From Xylanibacter ruminicola (GTDB taxonomy: Bacteria > Bacteroidota > Bacteroidia > Bacteroidales > Bacteroidaceae): a DNA stretch of 64,000 nucleotides. The stretch lies in the NCBI RefSeq assembly GCF_900142525.1, contig NZ_FRBD01000006.1, positions 105,791 through 169,790 of the forward strand, read 5' to 3'. Numbering within the stretch: the stretch's first letter is position 1; each line of letters opens with the position of its first letter. Under the pieces are notes generated by a model. It saw only the letters and a program-made list of their open reading frames with translations. It did no database searches and had not been told where the DNA came from. Both the position numbers and the translations under genes were made by a program. Shown here piece by piece: positions 43,062 through 52,306 of the stretch.

Positions 43062-45092
43062 ATGAAAATCAATAAGAACAATATATTCCGTGGAGGACTT
43101 ATGATGGTCCTTGCAGGAACCATGGTAGGCTGTTCGGATAGTTTCCTAGAGCAGGATCCGCTGTCATTCTATGAGCCAGCTACCACTTACAGCACAGAAG
43201 CAGGTCTACAGGCTGCCCTTGCACAATGTGACAAACAGTTGAAAACTTACCGTATTGATGGTAACTGGAATAACGTTGGTATCTTTACCAACTACCTGAT
43301 GTCGGATGTTGGTATGTATGCCAAGACCGACATGGGTGGTGGATTCCAGGATAACTTCGATGCCAAGCTTACTCCTACATCAGGTATGGCCGGTGGTGGC
43401 GACGGCAACTACATGCAGCGTTTCTGGGATCAAGGTTTTAGCATGGTAAAATATGCCAATACTATTCTTTCGTATATCGATAATGTGAAAGGACTTGACG
43501 ACGCTACACGAGATGCCTATAAAGGTCGTGCCTACTTCCATCGCGCTTATGCTTACTATAACCTCGCTCTTCAGTTTGGCGATATTCCTTTGGTAACAAA
43601 GCTTATCAGCGTGCCTAAGCGTAACTATACATCAGCCAGCAAGGAGGCTATTTTCAAGATGCTGGTTCACGACCTGGAGTTTGCTGTGCAGCATGTTCCA
43701 GCACAAGCCAATATGAGCTATGTGGGTCAGGTAAATCAGGAAGGATGTATGCACCTACTCGTTAAGTGCTACCTCGCTGTAGGCGAATATGCTAAGGCTG
43801 AAGCTATGGCTACCGACTTGATTAACAATCACGGTTTGAAGCTGATGACTGAGAACTTCGGTACATGGCAGCCATCAGGTGAGGAGAATACATGGAAGGT
43901 TACCCGTAACGTGGTTTGGGACTTGCATCGCACTCCCAATATCGCTAACCCTGCCAACAAGGAGACCATCATGATGATCTCTAACTCTAACGATCAGGAC
44001 TTCACCACTTATAATGTAATGCGTGCTTGCTTCGCACACTGGAGTAATGGTATCATCCGCGATCCTCATGGACTTGGCGGTCCTGGACAGAACATTGCAC
44101 GTAATAACGGTGACTACAATGCAGAACTCGACTGGGTACGCGCTGCCGGACGTGGTATTGCTGTAAACCGTACTTCTTACTATTATAACAAGACCATCTG
44201 GAACTACGATGGAGAGACTGACTGGCAAGACCTACGCCACAACCGCGAAGTTGGTAACTGGATGGAGATGGAAGACTTTAAGTACAACAACAAGAAGTCT
44301 GATTTCTACGGTAAGAACTATCAACTCTATGCTACTGAGGACTATGTTGATCCATCAGATCCTTCAAAGGTTCTCGTACACAAGGGCGACATTCTCTGCT
44401 CTGATACTATCCGTAGCTGGTATCCAACTCCTCTCTATCAGGTATACATCCTCGATACTCCTAACGAAGAGAATATGGGCGCTAACCAGTTCCAGGGCGC
44501 ATCAGGTAAGGGCGCAAATGGTGACATGTACCTGTTCCGTCTGGCAGAGACCTATCTGCTGCGTGCCGAGGCCCGTTTCTATCAAGGAAATGCCACTGGT
44601 GCTGCTGATGACGTAAATGCAATCCGCAAACGTGCAAATGCCAAGAAGATGTTCACTACAGTTACTATTGGTGACATCATGTCAGAGCGTGCTCGTGAAC
44701 TCTATCTCGAGGAATTCCGTCAGGCTGAAATGGTTCGTGTTAGCTGGTGTCTTGCCCGCAGCGGAAAACCAGATGAGTGGGGCAATACCTACGACCTGAA
44801 CACATGGGACAAGCAAGAAGGCACAGACCTTAAAGGCGGTAGTTATTGGTTCCGTCGTTGCACTACTTATAATGTATTCAATCACGACTACGGTAAGGGT
44901 CAGCAAGGTAACCAAACTTTCGAGTACAAGATCAATAAGCACAATCTGTTCTGGCCTGTTCCTAATTCGGCTATTACAGCAAACAACAAAGGAACTTTAC
45001 GACAGAATTTTGGTTACGACGGCTATAACGACAACATCCCAATGTGGACTAATTGGGAAGAAGCTGTTGCCGACGAGGAGTCAGCTAATTAA
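43062..45092 (+). CDS. SusD/RagB-family surface glycan-binding lipoprotein
   Basis: 676 residues from ATG 43062 (MKINKNNIFRGG); an in-frame ATG at 43050 adds four residues. The lipobox is MVGCSDS (Cys24), followed by an acidic/polar tether (FLEQDP). SusD TPR helices: YANTILSYIDNVKGLDDATRD, GRAYFHRAYAYYNLALQFGDIPL. C-terminal RLAETYLLRAEARFYQG and ELYLEEFRQAEMVR are typical of RagB/SusD. It forms the hinged lid on SusC and binds the glycan outside the cell. Confidence 0.96.
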   Translation: MKINKNNIFRGGLMMVLAGTMVGCSDSFLEQDPLSFYEPATTYSTEAGLQAALAQCDKQLKTYRIDGNWNNVGIFTNYLMSDVGMYAKTDMGGGFQDNFDAKLTPTSGMAGGGDGNYMQRFWDQGFSMVKYANTILSYIDNVKGLDDATRDAYKGRAYFHRAYAYYNLALQFGDIPLVTKLISVPKRNYTSASKEAIFKMLVHDLEFAVQHVPAQANMSYVGQVNQEGCMHLLVKCYLAVGEYAKAEAMATDLINNHGLKLMTENFGTWQPSGEENTWKVTRNVVWDLHRTPNIANPANKETIMMISNSNDQDFTTYNVMRACFAHWSNGIIRDPHGLGGPGQNIARNNGDYNAELDWVRAAGRGIAVNRTSYYYNKTIWNYDGETDWQDLRHNREVGNWMEMEDFKYNNKKSDFYGKNYQLYATEDYVDPSDPSKVLVHKGDILCSDTIRSWYPTPLYQVYILDTPNEENMGANQFQGASGKGANGDMYLFRLAETYLLRAEARFYQGNATGAADDVNAIRKRANAKKMFTTVTIGDIMSERARELYLEEFRQAEMVRVSWCLARSGKPDEWGNTYDLNTWDKQEGTDLKGGSYWFRRCTTYNVFNHDYGKGQQGNQTFEYKINKHNLFWPVPNSAITANNKGTLRQNFGYDGYNDNIPMWTNWEEAVADEESAN

Positions 45093-45143
45093 ATACTGAT
45101 TTTTCTAGACATAATTAGGTTATAAGTTAGTATTTCTAAGGCG

Positions 45144-45180
45144 AAGGGGCGGGCTATGTAATTGTAGACTGCCCCTTTTA
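45144..45180 (+). terminator. Terminator after susCD
   Basis: Stem AAGGGGC (45144-45150) / GCCCCTT (45171-45177) with a 20-nt partly pairing loop, followed by TTT. It separates susCD from the GH105 operon, which has its own -7 box. Confidence 0.65.
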
Positions 45181-45224
45181 TTAAGAATTAACTAAATTAT
45201 CATGCGGTAATATAAAAAACTTTG

Positions 45225-45232
45225 TATTTTTG
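45225..45232 (+). promoter_or_regulatory. -7 box of GH105-heparinase-DUF2264 operon
   Basis: TATTTTTG followed by CA, 16 bp before ATG 45249. No TTGAT-N4-ATCAA palindrome is present here, unlike the two upstream PUL promoters. Confidence 0.55.
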
Positions 45233-45248
45233 CACGCGAATTAAAACA

Positions 45249-47498
45249 ATGATTATGAGGAGACTACTTATGGCTATCTGCATCTTCTCGGCTGCCACAT
45301 TGCAGGCTAAACAATGGACGACAGAAGAAGTAAAGGATGCAATTAAAAAGGTTAATACTTACTGGCAGACCAACAATCCTGCCGAGGTGCGTTCGTTCTG
45401 GGATAATGCTGCCTATCATACAGGCAACATGGAGGTGTATAAGCTGCTGCAGGATAAGCAGATGCTTAATTACAGTATCCGTTGGGCAGAGCATAACAAG
45501 TGGAAGGGTGCTACTGAAACCGACCCTGCCAAGTGGAAGTACAAGCAGTATGGCGAAGGGCAGGATTATGTGCTCTTTGGCGACTGGCAGATATGTTTCC
45601 AGACGTATATAGACCTATATAACCTCAAACCCAACAAAAAGAAAGTGGCTCGTGCCAAGGAGGTAATGGGCTATGAGGCCGATTCGAAAGCCAACGACTA
45701 CTGGTGGTGGGCCGATGCGCTCTACATGGTGATGCCTGTTATGACCAAGATGTACAAGCTGACTGGCGACGAGAAATACCTCGATAAGCTCTATGCAAAC
45801 ATCTGCTATAGCGACAGCATCATGCTGGACAAGGATACAGGGCTCTATTTCCGTGATGGCAAGTATGTTTATCCCAAGCATAAGACTGCCAGTGGACAGA
45901 AGGATTTCTGGGCGCGTGGCGACGGATGGGTGCTGGCAGGTCTGGCTAAGGTGCTGCAAGATATGCCCAAAACGTACAAGCATCATGCTTTCTTTGTACA
46001 AAAATTCATGAATCTGGCTCAGGGCGTTAAGAAGCTTCAGCAGCCTGAAGGCCACTGGACTCGCTCTATGATGGATCCCTATCAGGCGCCTGGTTACGAG
46101 ACATCGGGTACAGCTTTCTTCTGTTATGGCATACTGTGGGGTGTGAACAACGGCTATCTGCCAAAGAAGGAATACGACCCCGTGATTGCGAAAGCATGGG
46201 ATTATCTCTCAACAGTTGCCTTGCAGGCCAATGGTAAGATTGGTTATGTTCAGCCTATAGGCGAGCGTGCCATTCCCGGACAGAAGGTTGATGCCAACAG
46301 CGAGGCAAACTTCGGCGTTGGTGCTTTCCTGCTGGCTGCCTGCGAATACTACAGGTATCTACAGGCACCCAAGGTAACGCTTACTTTCAATAACAAGAGC
46401 AATCAGCAGCGCCAAGAGGTGGTTGAGGTTTCTTGGCAGGACATCTGCAAACAGTTAGGCATTAGCTCTGACGATGACATCGTTATAGAAAACAGACTAG
46501 GACTAGAGGTTGACTATCAAAAGACATACGACGACAAACTACTACTTTATACATCACTGCATCCTAACGGGAAGGCAGTATACACCGTTTGTAAGGGCAA
46601 GCCCTCTGAAGCCAAGGCTTATACAATGGGAAAGGTCTATCCCTATCGTAAAGACGATCTGGCTTGGGAGAACGACCTTGGCGCCTATCGTATCTATGGA
46701 CCTGCATTGCAGAAAACAGGTGAGCGCTCTTTTGGTATCGACGTATGGGTAAAGAACACACCTGAACTGGTGGTAGAGAACCGCTACCTAATGGACCGCT
46801 ACGGAAATACTCTGGAAGATTCACTCAGAAAGGCAGGACAGAAGGTGGCCCTGAGAGATATCGATAATCGCACATCGTTCCACTACGACCATGGTAATGG
46901 CATGGATGCCTACGGTGTTGGTCCATCGTTAGGCTGTGGTGCACCAGCACTTGTCAAGAACGACAAGCTGGTTCTGCCTTATTGCTATCAGACTTACCAG
47001 ATACTAGACAACGGTCCACTGCGATTCACCGTAAAGCTGGACTTTGCTCCTAATGCCGACGGTATTACCGAGCACCGACTGATGAGCTTGGACAGAGGAA
47101 CTCATTTTAACCGCATGACGGTATGGTACGACGGTATTAAACAGCCCATGGGCTTTGCATCGGGTGTGGTTTTACATGGCGACAAGAGTCTGATTCTGGG
47201 TAAGAACTACGTTCAGTATGCCGACCCTACAGACCACCCTGACCTCAATCAGTCGCAGGTTTATGTAGCAACTCTGTTCCCTGAAGGTGTAGATGAAACT
47301 TGTATGCAGGAGGGTGAGTTGAATCATGGCTTGGGCATTGTGCGCAATTATAAGGGTGAGCCTTATACCTATTACTTCGGTTCGGCATGGAGCCGTTATG
47401 ATGTAGGCTCGCAAGCCCAGTGGCAGGTGGTTATCGATGATTTCTTTAATCGCTTGCAACAGCCTATCGTATATCAGATAAGTAACATACATGAATAA
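45249..47498 (+). CDS. GH105 unsaturated uronyl hydrolase fused to DUF4861
   Basis: 749 residues from ATG 45249 (45255 is also possible); the frame opening at 45222 crosses the promoter. Signal peptide to ~residue 20. The GH88/GH105 (alpha/alpha)6 domain (~25-375) has YWWWADALYMVMP with Asp156, equivalent by motif to the catalytic Asp of YteR, and RGDGWVLAGLAK. The C-terminal half (~380-749) is a DUF4861 beta domain with WENDLGAYRIYGPALQ and GMDAYGVGPSLGCGAPAL. GH105 removes 4,5-unsaturated uronic acid left by polysaccharide lyases. The next gene overlaps it by 8 bp. Confidence 0.9.
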   Translation: MIMRRLLMAICIFSAATLQAKQWTTEEVKDAIKKVNTYWQTNNPAEVRSFWDNAAYHTGNMEVYKLLQDKQMLNYSIRWAEHNKWKGATETDPAKWKYKQYGEGQDYVLFGDWQICFQTYIDLYNLKPNKKKVARAKEVMGYEADSKANDYWWWADALYMVMPVMTKMYKLTGDEKYLDKLYANICYSDSIMLDKDTGLYFRDGKYVYPKHKTASGQKDFWARGDGWVLAGLAKVLQDMPKTYKHHAFFVQKFMNLAQGVKKLQQPEGHWTRSMMDPYQAPGYETSGTAFFCYGILWGVNNGYLPKKEYDPVIAKAWDYLSTVALQANGKIGYVQPIGERAIPGQKVDANSEANFGVGAFLLAACEYYRYLQAPKVTLTFNNKSNQQRQEVVEVSWQDICKQLGISSDDDIVIENRLGLEVDYQKTYDDKLLLYTSLHPNGKAVYTVCKGKPSEAKAYTMGKVYPYRKDDLAWENDLGAYRIYGPALQKTGERSFGIDVWVKNTPELVVENRYLMDRYGNTLEDSLRKAGQKVALRDIDNRTSFHYDHGNGMDAYGVGPSLGCGAPALVKNDKLVLPYCYQTYQILDNGPLRFTVKLDFAPNADGITEHRLMSLDRGTHFNRMTVWYDGIKQPMGFASGVVLHGDKSLILGKNYVQYADPTDHPDLNQSQVYVATLFPEGVDETCMQEGELNHGLGIVRNYKGEPYTYYFGSAWSRYDVGSQAQWQVVIDDFFNRLQQPIVYQISNIHE

Positions 47499-49257
47499 AA
47501 AGATTCTCCTCCTCTTTGCTTGCCTAGCCTCGGTACTGACTGCTAGCTCACAGCAATCATCACTGCTGCCTAAGGCAGATGATGCTTTCTGGCGCGACTC
47601 TATCCCCATGGAGATGCGCCAAAGCTATATTGAATATGGTGAACAGTATCTGGGCCATTCATGGACAGTGCTGCCATGGACTGTGTTTGCCGAGAACAAG
47701 ATAAACGGCAATCGCGTAAACTACGAGAAGATATGTTTCGAGAAGCGACGCCAGCTGGCAGCACTTGTGATGGCTGAGATCATGGAAGGCAAAGGCAGAT
47801 TCACAAATGACATCATTAATGGAATGGGCAGTTTCTGCGAGGAGACCTGGTGGGGCATTCCTGCCCACTATGGAAAGCGCATTCCATTGACGAGACTACA
47901 GGAGGTAGACCTTTTCAATGCTGAGACTGCCAGCCTCATAGTATGGACACGATACATGCTAGAGAAACAGTTCGATACATTCTCGCCCGATCTCTGCAAG
48001 CGCATAGACCGCGAAATAGAGCAGCGCATACTGATACCAGCAGTTGCCAACAACTACTGGTGGAAGACGGCAGGCATGAACTGGAACCCATGGATATGCA
48101 GCAACTGGCTAACATGTGTGCTGATATGCGAGAAAGACGAAACACGTAAGGCAGAAGCCATCGCACAAATAAAGAAGGCCACACAAGCCTTTATCGATGC
48201 CTATCCAGAAGATGGAGGCTGCGATGAAGGACCTGGCTATTGGGACCGTGCTGCTGCCTCGATGTTCGAAGTCATGCGACTTCTGAACTATGGTGCTGAC
48301 AATCCCAAAGTTCGCAAAATGGCTGCTTATGCCTATAAGACATATATCGGCAACGACTACTGCGTAAACTTTGCCGATGCTCATGAGAATAAAGCCATTC
48401 AGCAGGTTAACATCGTTTATCCGTTCGGACTATGGCTTGGCGATAAGACCATGCGTGAGTTCGGGGCCTATCTGGGGCGCCAGAAGCATGTGCTTAACAA
48501 GCCTGCAGCACTATACGACAAGAGCGGAAATTTCCCTACTCTTGGTCGCGAACTGATGTTTCTACGGCATATCCGTGCATTCATTGCCGAAAAGCCACAC
48601 GAACCATTATTGAAAGACGTCTGGTTGCCCGACCTACAGATCATGACTGCCCGCAGGAGCCAACTATTTGTTGCCATGAAAGGCGGTCATAATGGCGAGA
48701 GTCACAACCATAATGATGTAGGTTCATTTATTGTTTACGCCAACAACGAACCTCTATTCATTGATCCAGGCGTAGGCGAATATACTGCCAAGACATTTGG
48801 TAAGGATCGTTATAATATCTGGACCATGCAGTCGCAGTATCATAATCTGCCACAAATTAATGGTGTTGACCAGAAAGACGGCAAGAAATATTCAGCCAAG
48901 GTGATTAGCCACAAAGACGGTGTGCTGTGTCTTGACATTGCAGACGCCTACCCTACCGAAGCAAAGGTAAACACATGGAAACGTACAATTTCAACAGGCA
49001 AATCGGCCATCACCGTTACAGAGGAATACCAACTGGCCAACTATAGCCAACCTACACGTATCATGCTCATCACACTCGACCCAGACGCTGTGAAACGTAT
49101 ACATTACAACACCAACGAGCTATCGGCATCGGTCGAGGACATCAGTCATTTGCTCGATCCATTGTTACAAGATATATGGGGAAAGAAGATGTACCGTATT
49201 GTATTAACAGTAAAATCGACAAAAACAAACAATAAAATTAAATATTCTATCCAATGA
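47491..49257 (+). CDS. Heparinase II/III-family protein (putative polysaccharide lyase)
   Basis: 588 residues with a signal peptide (cleavage near SVLTASS). An N-terminal (alpha/alpha) toroid (~40-370; GMNWNPWICSNW) is followed by the heparinase II/III beta-sandwich with GGHNGESHNHNDVGSFIVY and PLFIDPGVGEYTAKTFG, the family's His-containing signature. Relatives cleave uronic-acid-containing polysaccharides by beta-elimination and give unsaturated ends, which would be the substrate for the GH105 encoded just upstream. The substrate is not readable. Overlaps GH105 by 8 bp and DUF2264 by ATGA. Confidence 0.82.
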   Translation: MNKKILLLFACLASVLTASSQQSSLLPKADDAFWRDSIPMEMRQSYIEYGEQYLGHSWTVLPWTVFAENKINGNRVNYEKICFEKRRQLAALVMAEIMEGKGRFTNDIINGMGSFCEETWWGIPAHYGKRIPLTRLQEVDLFNAETASLIVWTRYMLEKQFDTFSPDLCKRIDREIEQRILIPAVANNYWWKTAGMNWNPWICSNWLTCVLICEKDETRKAEAIAQIKKATQAFIDAYPEDGGCDEGPGYWDRAAASMFEVMRLLNYGADNPKVRKMAAYAYKTYIGNDYCVNFADAHENKAIQQVNIVYPFGLWLGDKTMREFGAYLGRQKHVLNKPAALYDKSGNFPTLGRELMFLRHIRAFIAEKPHEPLLKDVWLPDLQIMTARRSQLFVAMKGGHNGESHNHNDVGSFIVYANNEPLFIDPGVGEYTAKTFGKDRYNIWTMQSQYHNLPQINGVDQKDGKKYSAKVISHKDGVLCLDIADAYPTEAKVNTWKRTISTGKSAITVTEEYQLANYSQPTRIMLITLDPDAVKRIHYNTNELSASVEDISHLLDPLLQDIWGKKMYRIVLTVKSTKTNNKIKYSIQ

Positions 49258-50516
49258 AAAGAGTCATTGTACTGATAGCAGCCATAGCACTGCTTATGCC
49301 TCTACAGGCAGCCAAGAAGGCAAAACAACCCCAACAAACCGACCGTGAGTATTGGTGCTCTATCGCCTATAAGATGGCACAGCCCGTACTGGAGAACATG
49401 GCTAAAGGCGAACTACAGAAGAACATGAAGACCGAGTTCTCGCCATCGTTCGATAATCGCGACCGTAGTGTAGTCTATATGGAAACATTCGGTCGTCTGA
49501 TGGCCGGCATTGCTCCCTGGCTCACTCTGCCTGATGACGATACTGCCGAAGGCAAGCAACGCAAGCAGCTACGCGAGTGGGCATTGGCATCGTATAAAAA
49601 TGCCGTAGATCCAAATTCGCCCGACTATCTGTGCTGGGGTAAGGCCGGTCAGAATCTGGTTGATGCTGCTTACATCGCCGAATCATTTCTTCGTGCTTGG
49701 GACACCCTTTGGCTCCCCCTCGACAATGTAACCAAAGAACGATATATCAAGGAGTTCCAGAGTCTGCGTAAGATTGACCCGCCATACACCAACTGGTTTC
49801 TCTTCTCGTCAACCATCGAGAGCCTGCTGGCCAAGGCAGGAGCTCAGTACGATGAGTTCCGTGTAAATACCACTTGTCGCAAAGTTGAAGAATGGTATGT
49901 TGGCGACGGCTGGTATGCCGACGGCCCAGTGTTTGCCTTCGACTACTATTCCAGCTACGTGTTCCATGCCATGTACCTTGAAACACTTCAAGCCATGGTC
50001 GATGCCAAGGCCAACACACGTCTGGACTATCAGAAGTACTACGACCGAGCCTTGAAGCGCGCCCAGAAATTAGCTATCATCCTGGAGCGATTCATCTCGC
50101 CCGAAGGAACCTTCCCTGTATTTGGTCGCTCTATTCCTTACCGTACAGCCGCTATGCAGCCTTTGGCCCTGATGGCATGGTATCAGAAGTTGCCTAAGGA
50201 GCTTAGCAACGGACAGGTACGTGCAGCACTTACCAAGGTACATCATCGTATGTTCGATATACAGAAGAATTTCAACGATGCTGGCTATCTTACGATTGGT
50301 TTCTGTGGGCATCAGCCTGAGGTGGCCGACTGGTATACCAACAACGGTTCACTCTACCTGACAAGTCTTAGCTTTATGCCATTAGGCTTGCCAGCCAACC
50401 ATCCTTTCTGGACAGATGAAGCACAGCCTTGGACACAGGTAAAAGCATGGAATGGTCAGTCTTTCCCCAAAGATCACCGCTGGTCAGACGATATTAAGAC
50501 TTATGACAAGTGGTAA
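49254..50516 (+). CDS. DUF2264 family exported protein (possible beta-glucuronidase, GH154-like)
   Basis: 420 residues, signal peptide to ~residue 19 (LLMPLQAA). The body is an (alpha/alpha)6-type helical domain with YMETFGRLMAGIAPWL, NWFLFSSTIESLLAKAG, VGDGWYADGPVFAFDYYSSYVFHAM and FPVFGRSIPYRTAAMQPLAL, all typical of DUF2264. From memory, a DUF2264-type protein in Bacteroides founded GH154, a beta-glucuronidase family acting on arabinogalactan-protein. This transfer is unverified. ATGA-coupled to the heparinase-like gene; last gene of the PUL. Confidence 0.85.
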   Translation: MKRVIVLIAAIALLMPLQAAKKAKQPQQTDREYWCSIAYKMAQPVLENMAKGELQKNMKTEFSPSFDNRDRSVVYMETFGRLMAGIAPWLTLPDDDTAEGKQRKQLREWALASYKNAVDPNSPDYLCWGKAGQNLVDAAYIAESFLRAWDTLWLPLDNVTKERYIKEFQSLRKIDPPYTNWFLFSSTIESLLAKAGAQYDEFRVNTTCRKVEEWYVGDGWYADGPVFAFDYYSSYVFHAMYLETLQAMVDAKANTRLDYQKYYDRALKRAQKLAIILERFISPEGTFPVFGRSIPYRTAAMQPLALMAWYQKLPKELSNGQVRAALTKVHHRMFDIQKNFNDAGYLTIGFCGHQPEVADWYTNNGSLYLTSLSFMPLGLPANHPFWTDEAQPWTQVKAWNGQSFPKDHRWSDDIKTYDKW

Positions 50517-50553
50517 TCGCTTGGACGGATGCCAAGATGTGCCGTTTGCTTTT

Positions 50554-51006
50554 CTATCGGTTCAGTATCTGTTCGGCATGCTCTTTGGTTTTAACCTGCT
50601 TACCAGCAAAGATCTGTTCGATGAGACCCTCTTCGTTGATAATAAAAGTAGTGCGGATGGTGCCCATGGTCTTCTTGCCATACATCGATTTCTCACCCCA
50701 AGCGCCCATCGCCTCAAGCAAGGTGTGGTCAACATCGGCAATCAATGGAAATGGCAACTCATGTTTTTCTTTAAACTTGACATGTGAGGCTGCAGAGTCC
50801 TTACTTACGCCAACAACCTCATAGCCAGCACCTTGCAACTCGCTAAACCTATCACGCAGATTGCAAGCTTCAGCCGTACAACCACTCGTATTGTCCTTAG
50901 GATAGAAGTACAACACCAGCTTACGCCCCTTGTAATCACTCAGCCGGATTTCACGTCCCTGCTCGTCCTTGCCCAATACCTCAGGCGCCTTGTCTCCGAT
51001 ATTCAT
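50554..51006 (-). CDS. bcp: Thioredoxin-dependent thiol peroxidase (Bcp/PrxQ peroxiredoxin)
   Basis: 150 residues, normal Bcp length. FYPKDNTSGCTAEACNLRD contains peroxidatic Cys43 and resolving Cys48 with the 4-residue spacing of the PrxQ class. Arg in the TIRTTFIINEEG region completes the site. It reduces H2O2 and organic hydroperoxides in the cytosol. Convergent with the DUF2264 gene and not part of the PUL. Confidence 0.96.
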   Translation of the reverse strand: MNIGDKAPEVLGKDEQGREIRLSDYKGRKLVLYFYPKDNTSGCTAEACNLRDRFSELQGAGYEVVGVSKDSAASHVKFKEKHELPFPLIADVDHTLLEAMGAWGEKSMYGKKTMGTIRTTFIINEEGLIEQIFAGKQVKTKEHAEQILNR

Positions 51007-51033
51007 AATCCAATGTTTTTAGTTTAACCGTTG

Positions 51034-51112
51034 CAAATATAGCGCATTTCTGTTAAACAACCAAAGATTCGAGCACTTTTGACTTGTTTTAAAGATTTCT
51101 TTCGTATCTTTG
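51034..51112. promoter_or_regulatory. Divergent promoters bcp / fucose-isomerase-like gene
   Basis: Minus strand: TATATTTG at 51034-51041, 27 bp before the bcp ATG. Plus strand: TATCTTTG at 51105-51112, 39 bp before the ATG at 51152, with a TTG 18 bp upstream (51084-51086) as a candidate -33 element. Confidence 0.6.
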
Positions 51113-51151
51113 CAGCCAGAATAATATAACATCAGTAAAACTCAACAACTT

Positions 51152-52303
51152 ATGGATATAGCCATCTACACACTTACATCCGAACTACACGACGAGAAAG
51201 CCGTTGGAGCTGTTACTCAAGAGTTTCTGAGTAGCCTTGGCATTGATTACACCCTGAAGGGCAATGATTATACCGACTATGGTTGTCATACGCTGTCAGT
51301 CATTTATGTCCGCACAGGCGGTACCGAGGGTATTTTCAAGCGTCTGTTACCTCAACTCAGACAGCAGTCACAGGCTCCATTCTATCTGCTCACATCAGGT
51401 AAGAGCAACTCGTTGGCAGCATCGATGGAAATCCTGTCTTATCTGCAGCAGAACTACATGCAGGGCGAGATTATCCACGGTAGCGCTGACTATATCGCCC
51501 AGCGATTGGCAACACTATCTAAAATGAGCGAGGCCAGAAAGAGGTTGAAAGACACTCGCTATGGCATCATCGGCCAACCTTCCGACTGGTTGATTTCCAG
51601 CGCAGCCGATCCCAAAGCAGTAAAAACCAGGCTGGGTATCGACTTGATAGAAGTGCCCATTGAAGAACTGATTGAGGGGATCGACAAGATTGCTGAGGGC
51701 GATATGCCCAATCGGATCTACGAAGCCCTGAAAGTGATTGTAGACAAGTACCTATTACAAGGTTTTACACTGAGATGTTTCGACTTACTGACAGCAGTTC
51801 ACAACACTGGCTGTCTAGCTTTGGCGCGCTTGAATGCCGAAGGGATTGTTGCAGGCTGCGAAGGCGATGTGCCTGCCATGTTGTCGATGGCAATCACCAA
51901 TGCATTGCTTGGTGTATCAGGATTCCAGGCCAATCCATCTCAGATTAATCCAGAAACGGGTGAAATGTTGTTTGCCCACTGTACCATACCATTAAATATG
52001 GTAGAACGGTACGAACTTGACACGCACTTCGAATCAGGCATTGGCGTTGGAATCAGAGGCTACATGAAGGAAGGACCAGTAACCATCTTCAAGGTATCGG
52101 GCGATTTGAAACGCAATTTTATGGCTGAGGGAAAACTTGTCAGGAATCAGGCAAAACCTGACTTATGTCGCACTCAGCAGGTTATACAACTCACTGACAG
52201 TCAGCAGGCAAGCTATTTCCTGACGCGTCCTATTGGCAACCACCACATCATCACGCCAGGCAACAACAGCAAGCTGTTTGAAGATTTTATGGCATCACTT
52301 TAA
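51152..52303 (+). CDS. L-fucose/L-arabinose isomerase-fold protein of unknown function
   Basis: 383 residues, no signal peptide. The segment CEGDVPAMLSMAITNALLG (~243-261) and the following beta domain match the C-terminal region of the L-fucose isomerase superfamily, and the N-terminal ~160 residues look like the Rossmann-type domains of that fold. It is much shorter than FucI (~590 aa) and I cannot assign a substrate. It starts 3 bp before the methyltransferase gene, a co-transcribed pair that is not obviously about sugar. Confidence 0.7.
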   Translation: MDIAIYTLTSELHDEKAVGAVTQEFLSSLGIDYTLKGNDYTDYGCHTLSVIYVRTGGTEGIFKRLLPQLRQQSQAPFYLLTSGKSNSLAASMEILSYLQQNYMQGEIIHGSADYIAQRLATLSKMSEARKRLKDTRYGIIGQPSDWLISSAADPKAVKTRLGIDLIEVPIEELIEGIDKIAEGDMPNRIYEALKVIVDKYLLQGFTLRCFDLLTAVHNTGCLALARLNAEGIVAGCEGDVPAMLSMAITNALLGVSGFQANPSQINPETGEMLFAHCTIPLNMVERYELDTHFESGIGVGIRGYMKEGPVTIFKVSGDLKRNFMAEGKLVRNQAKPDLCRTQQVIQLTDSQQASYFLTRPIGNHHIITPGNNSKLFEDFMASL

Positions 52304-52306
52304 GCT

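Noticed and set aside
45222..45248. Longer GH105 start from TTG 45222
   Set aside because: The -7 box TATTTTTG at 45225-45232 lies inside this extension, and the signal peptide begins at the ATGs 45249/45255.
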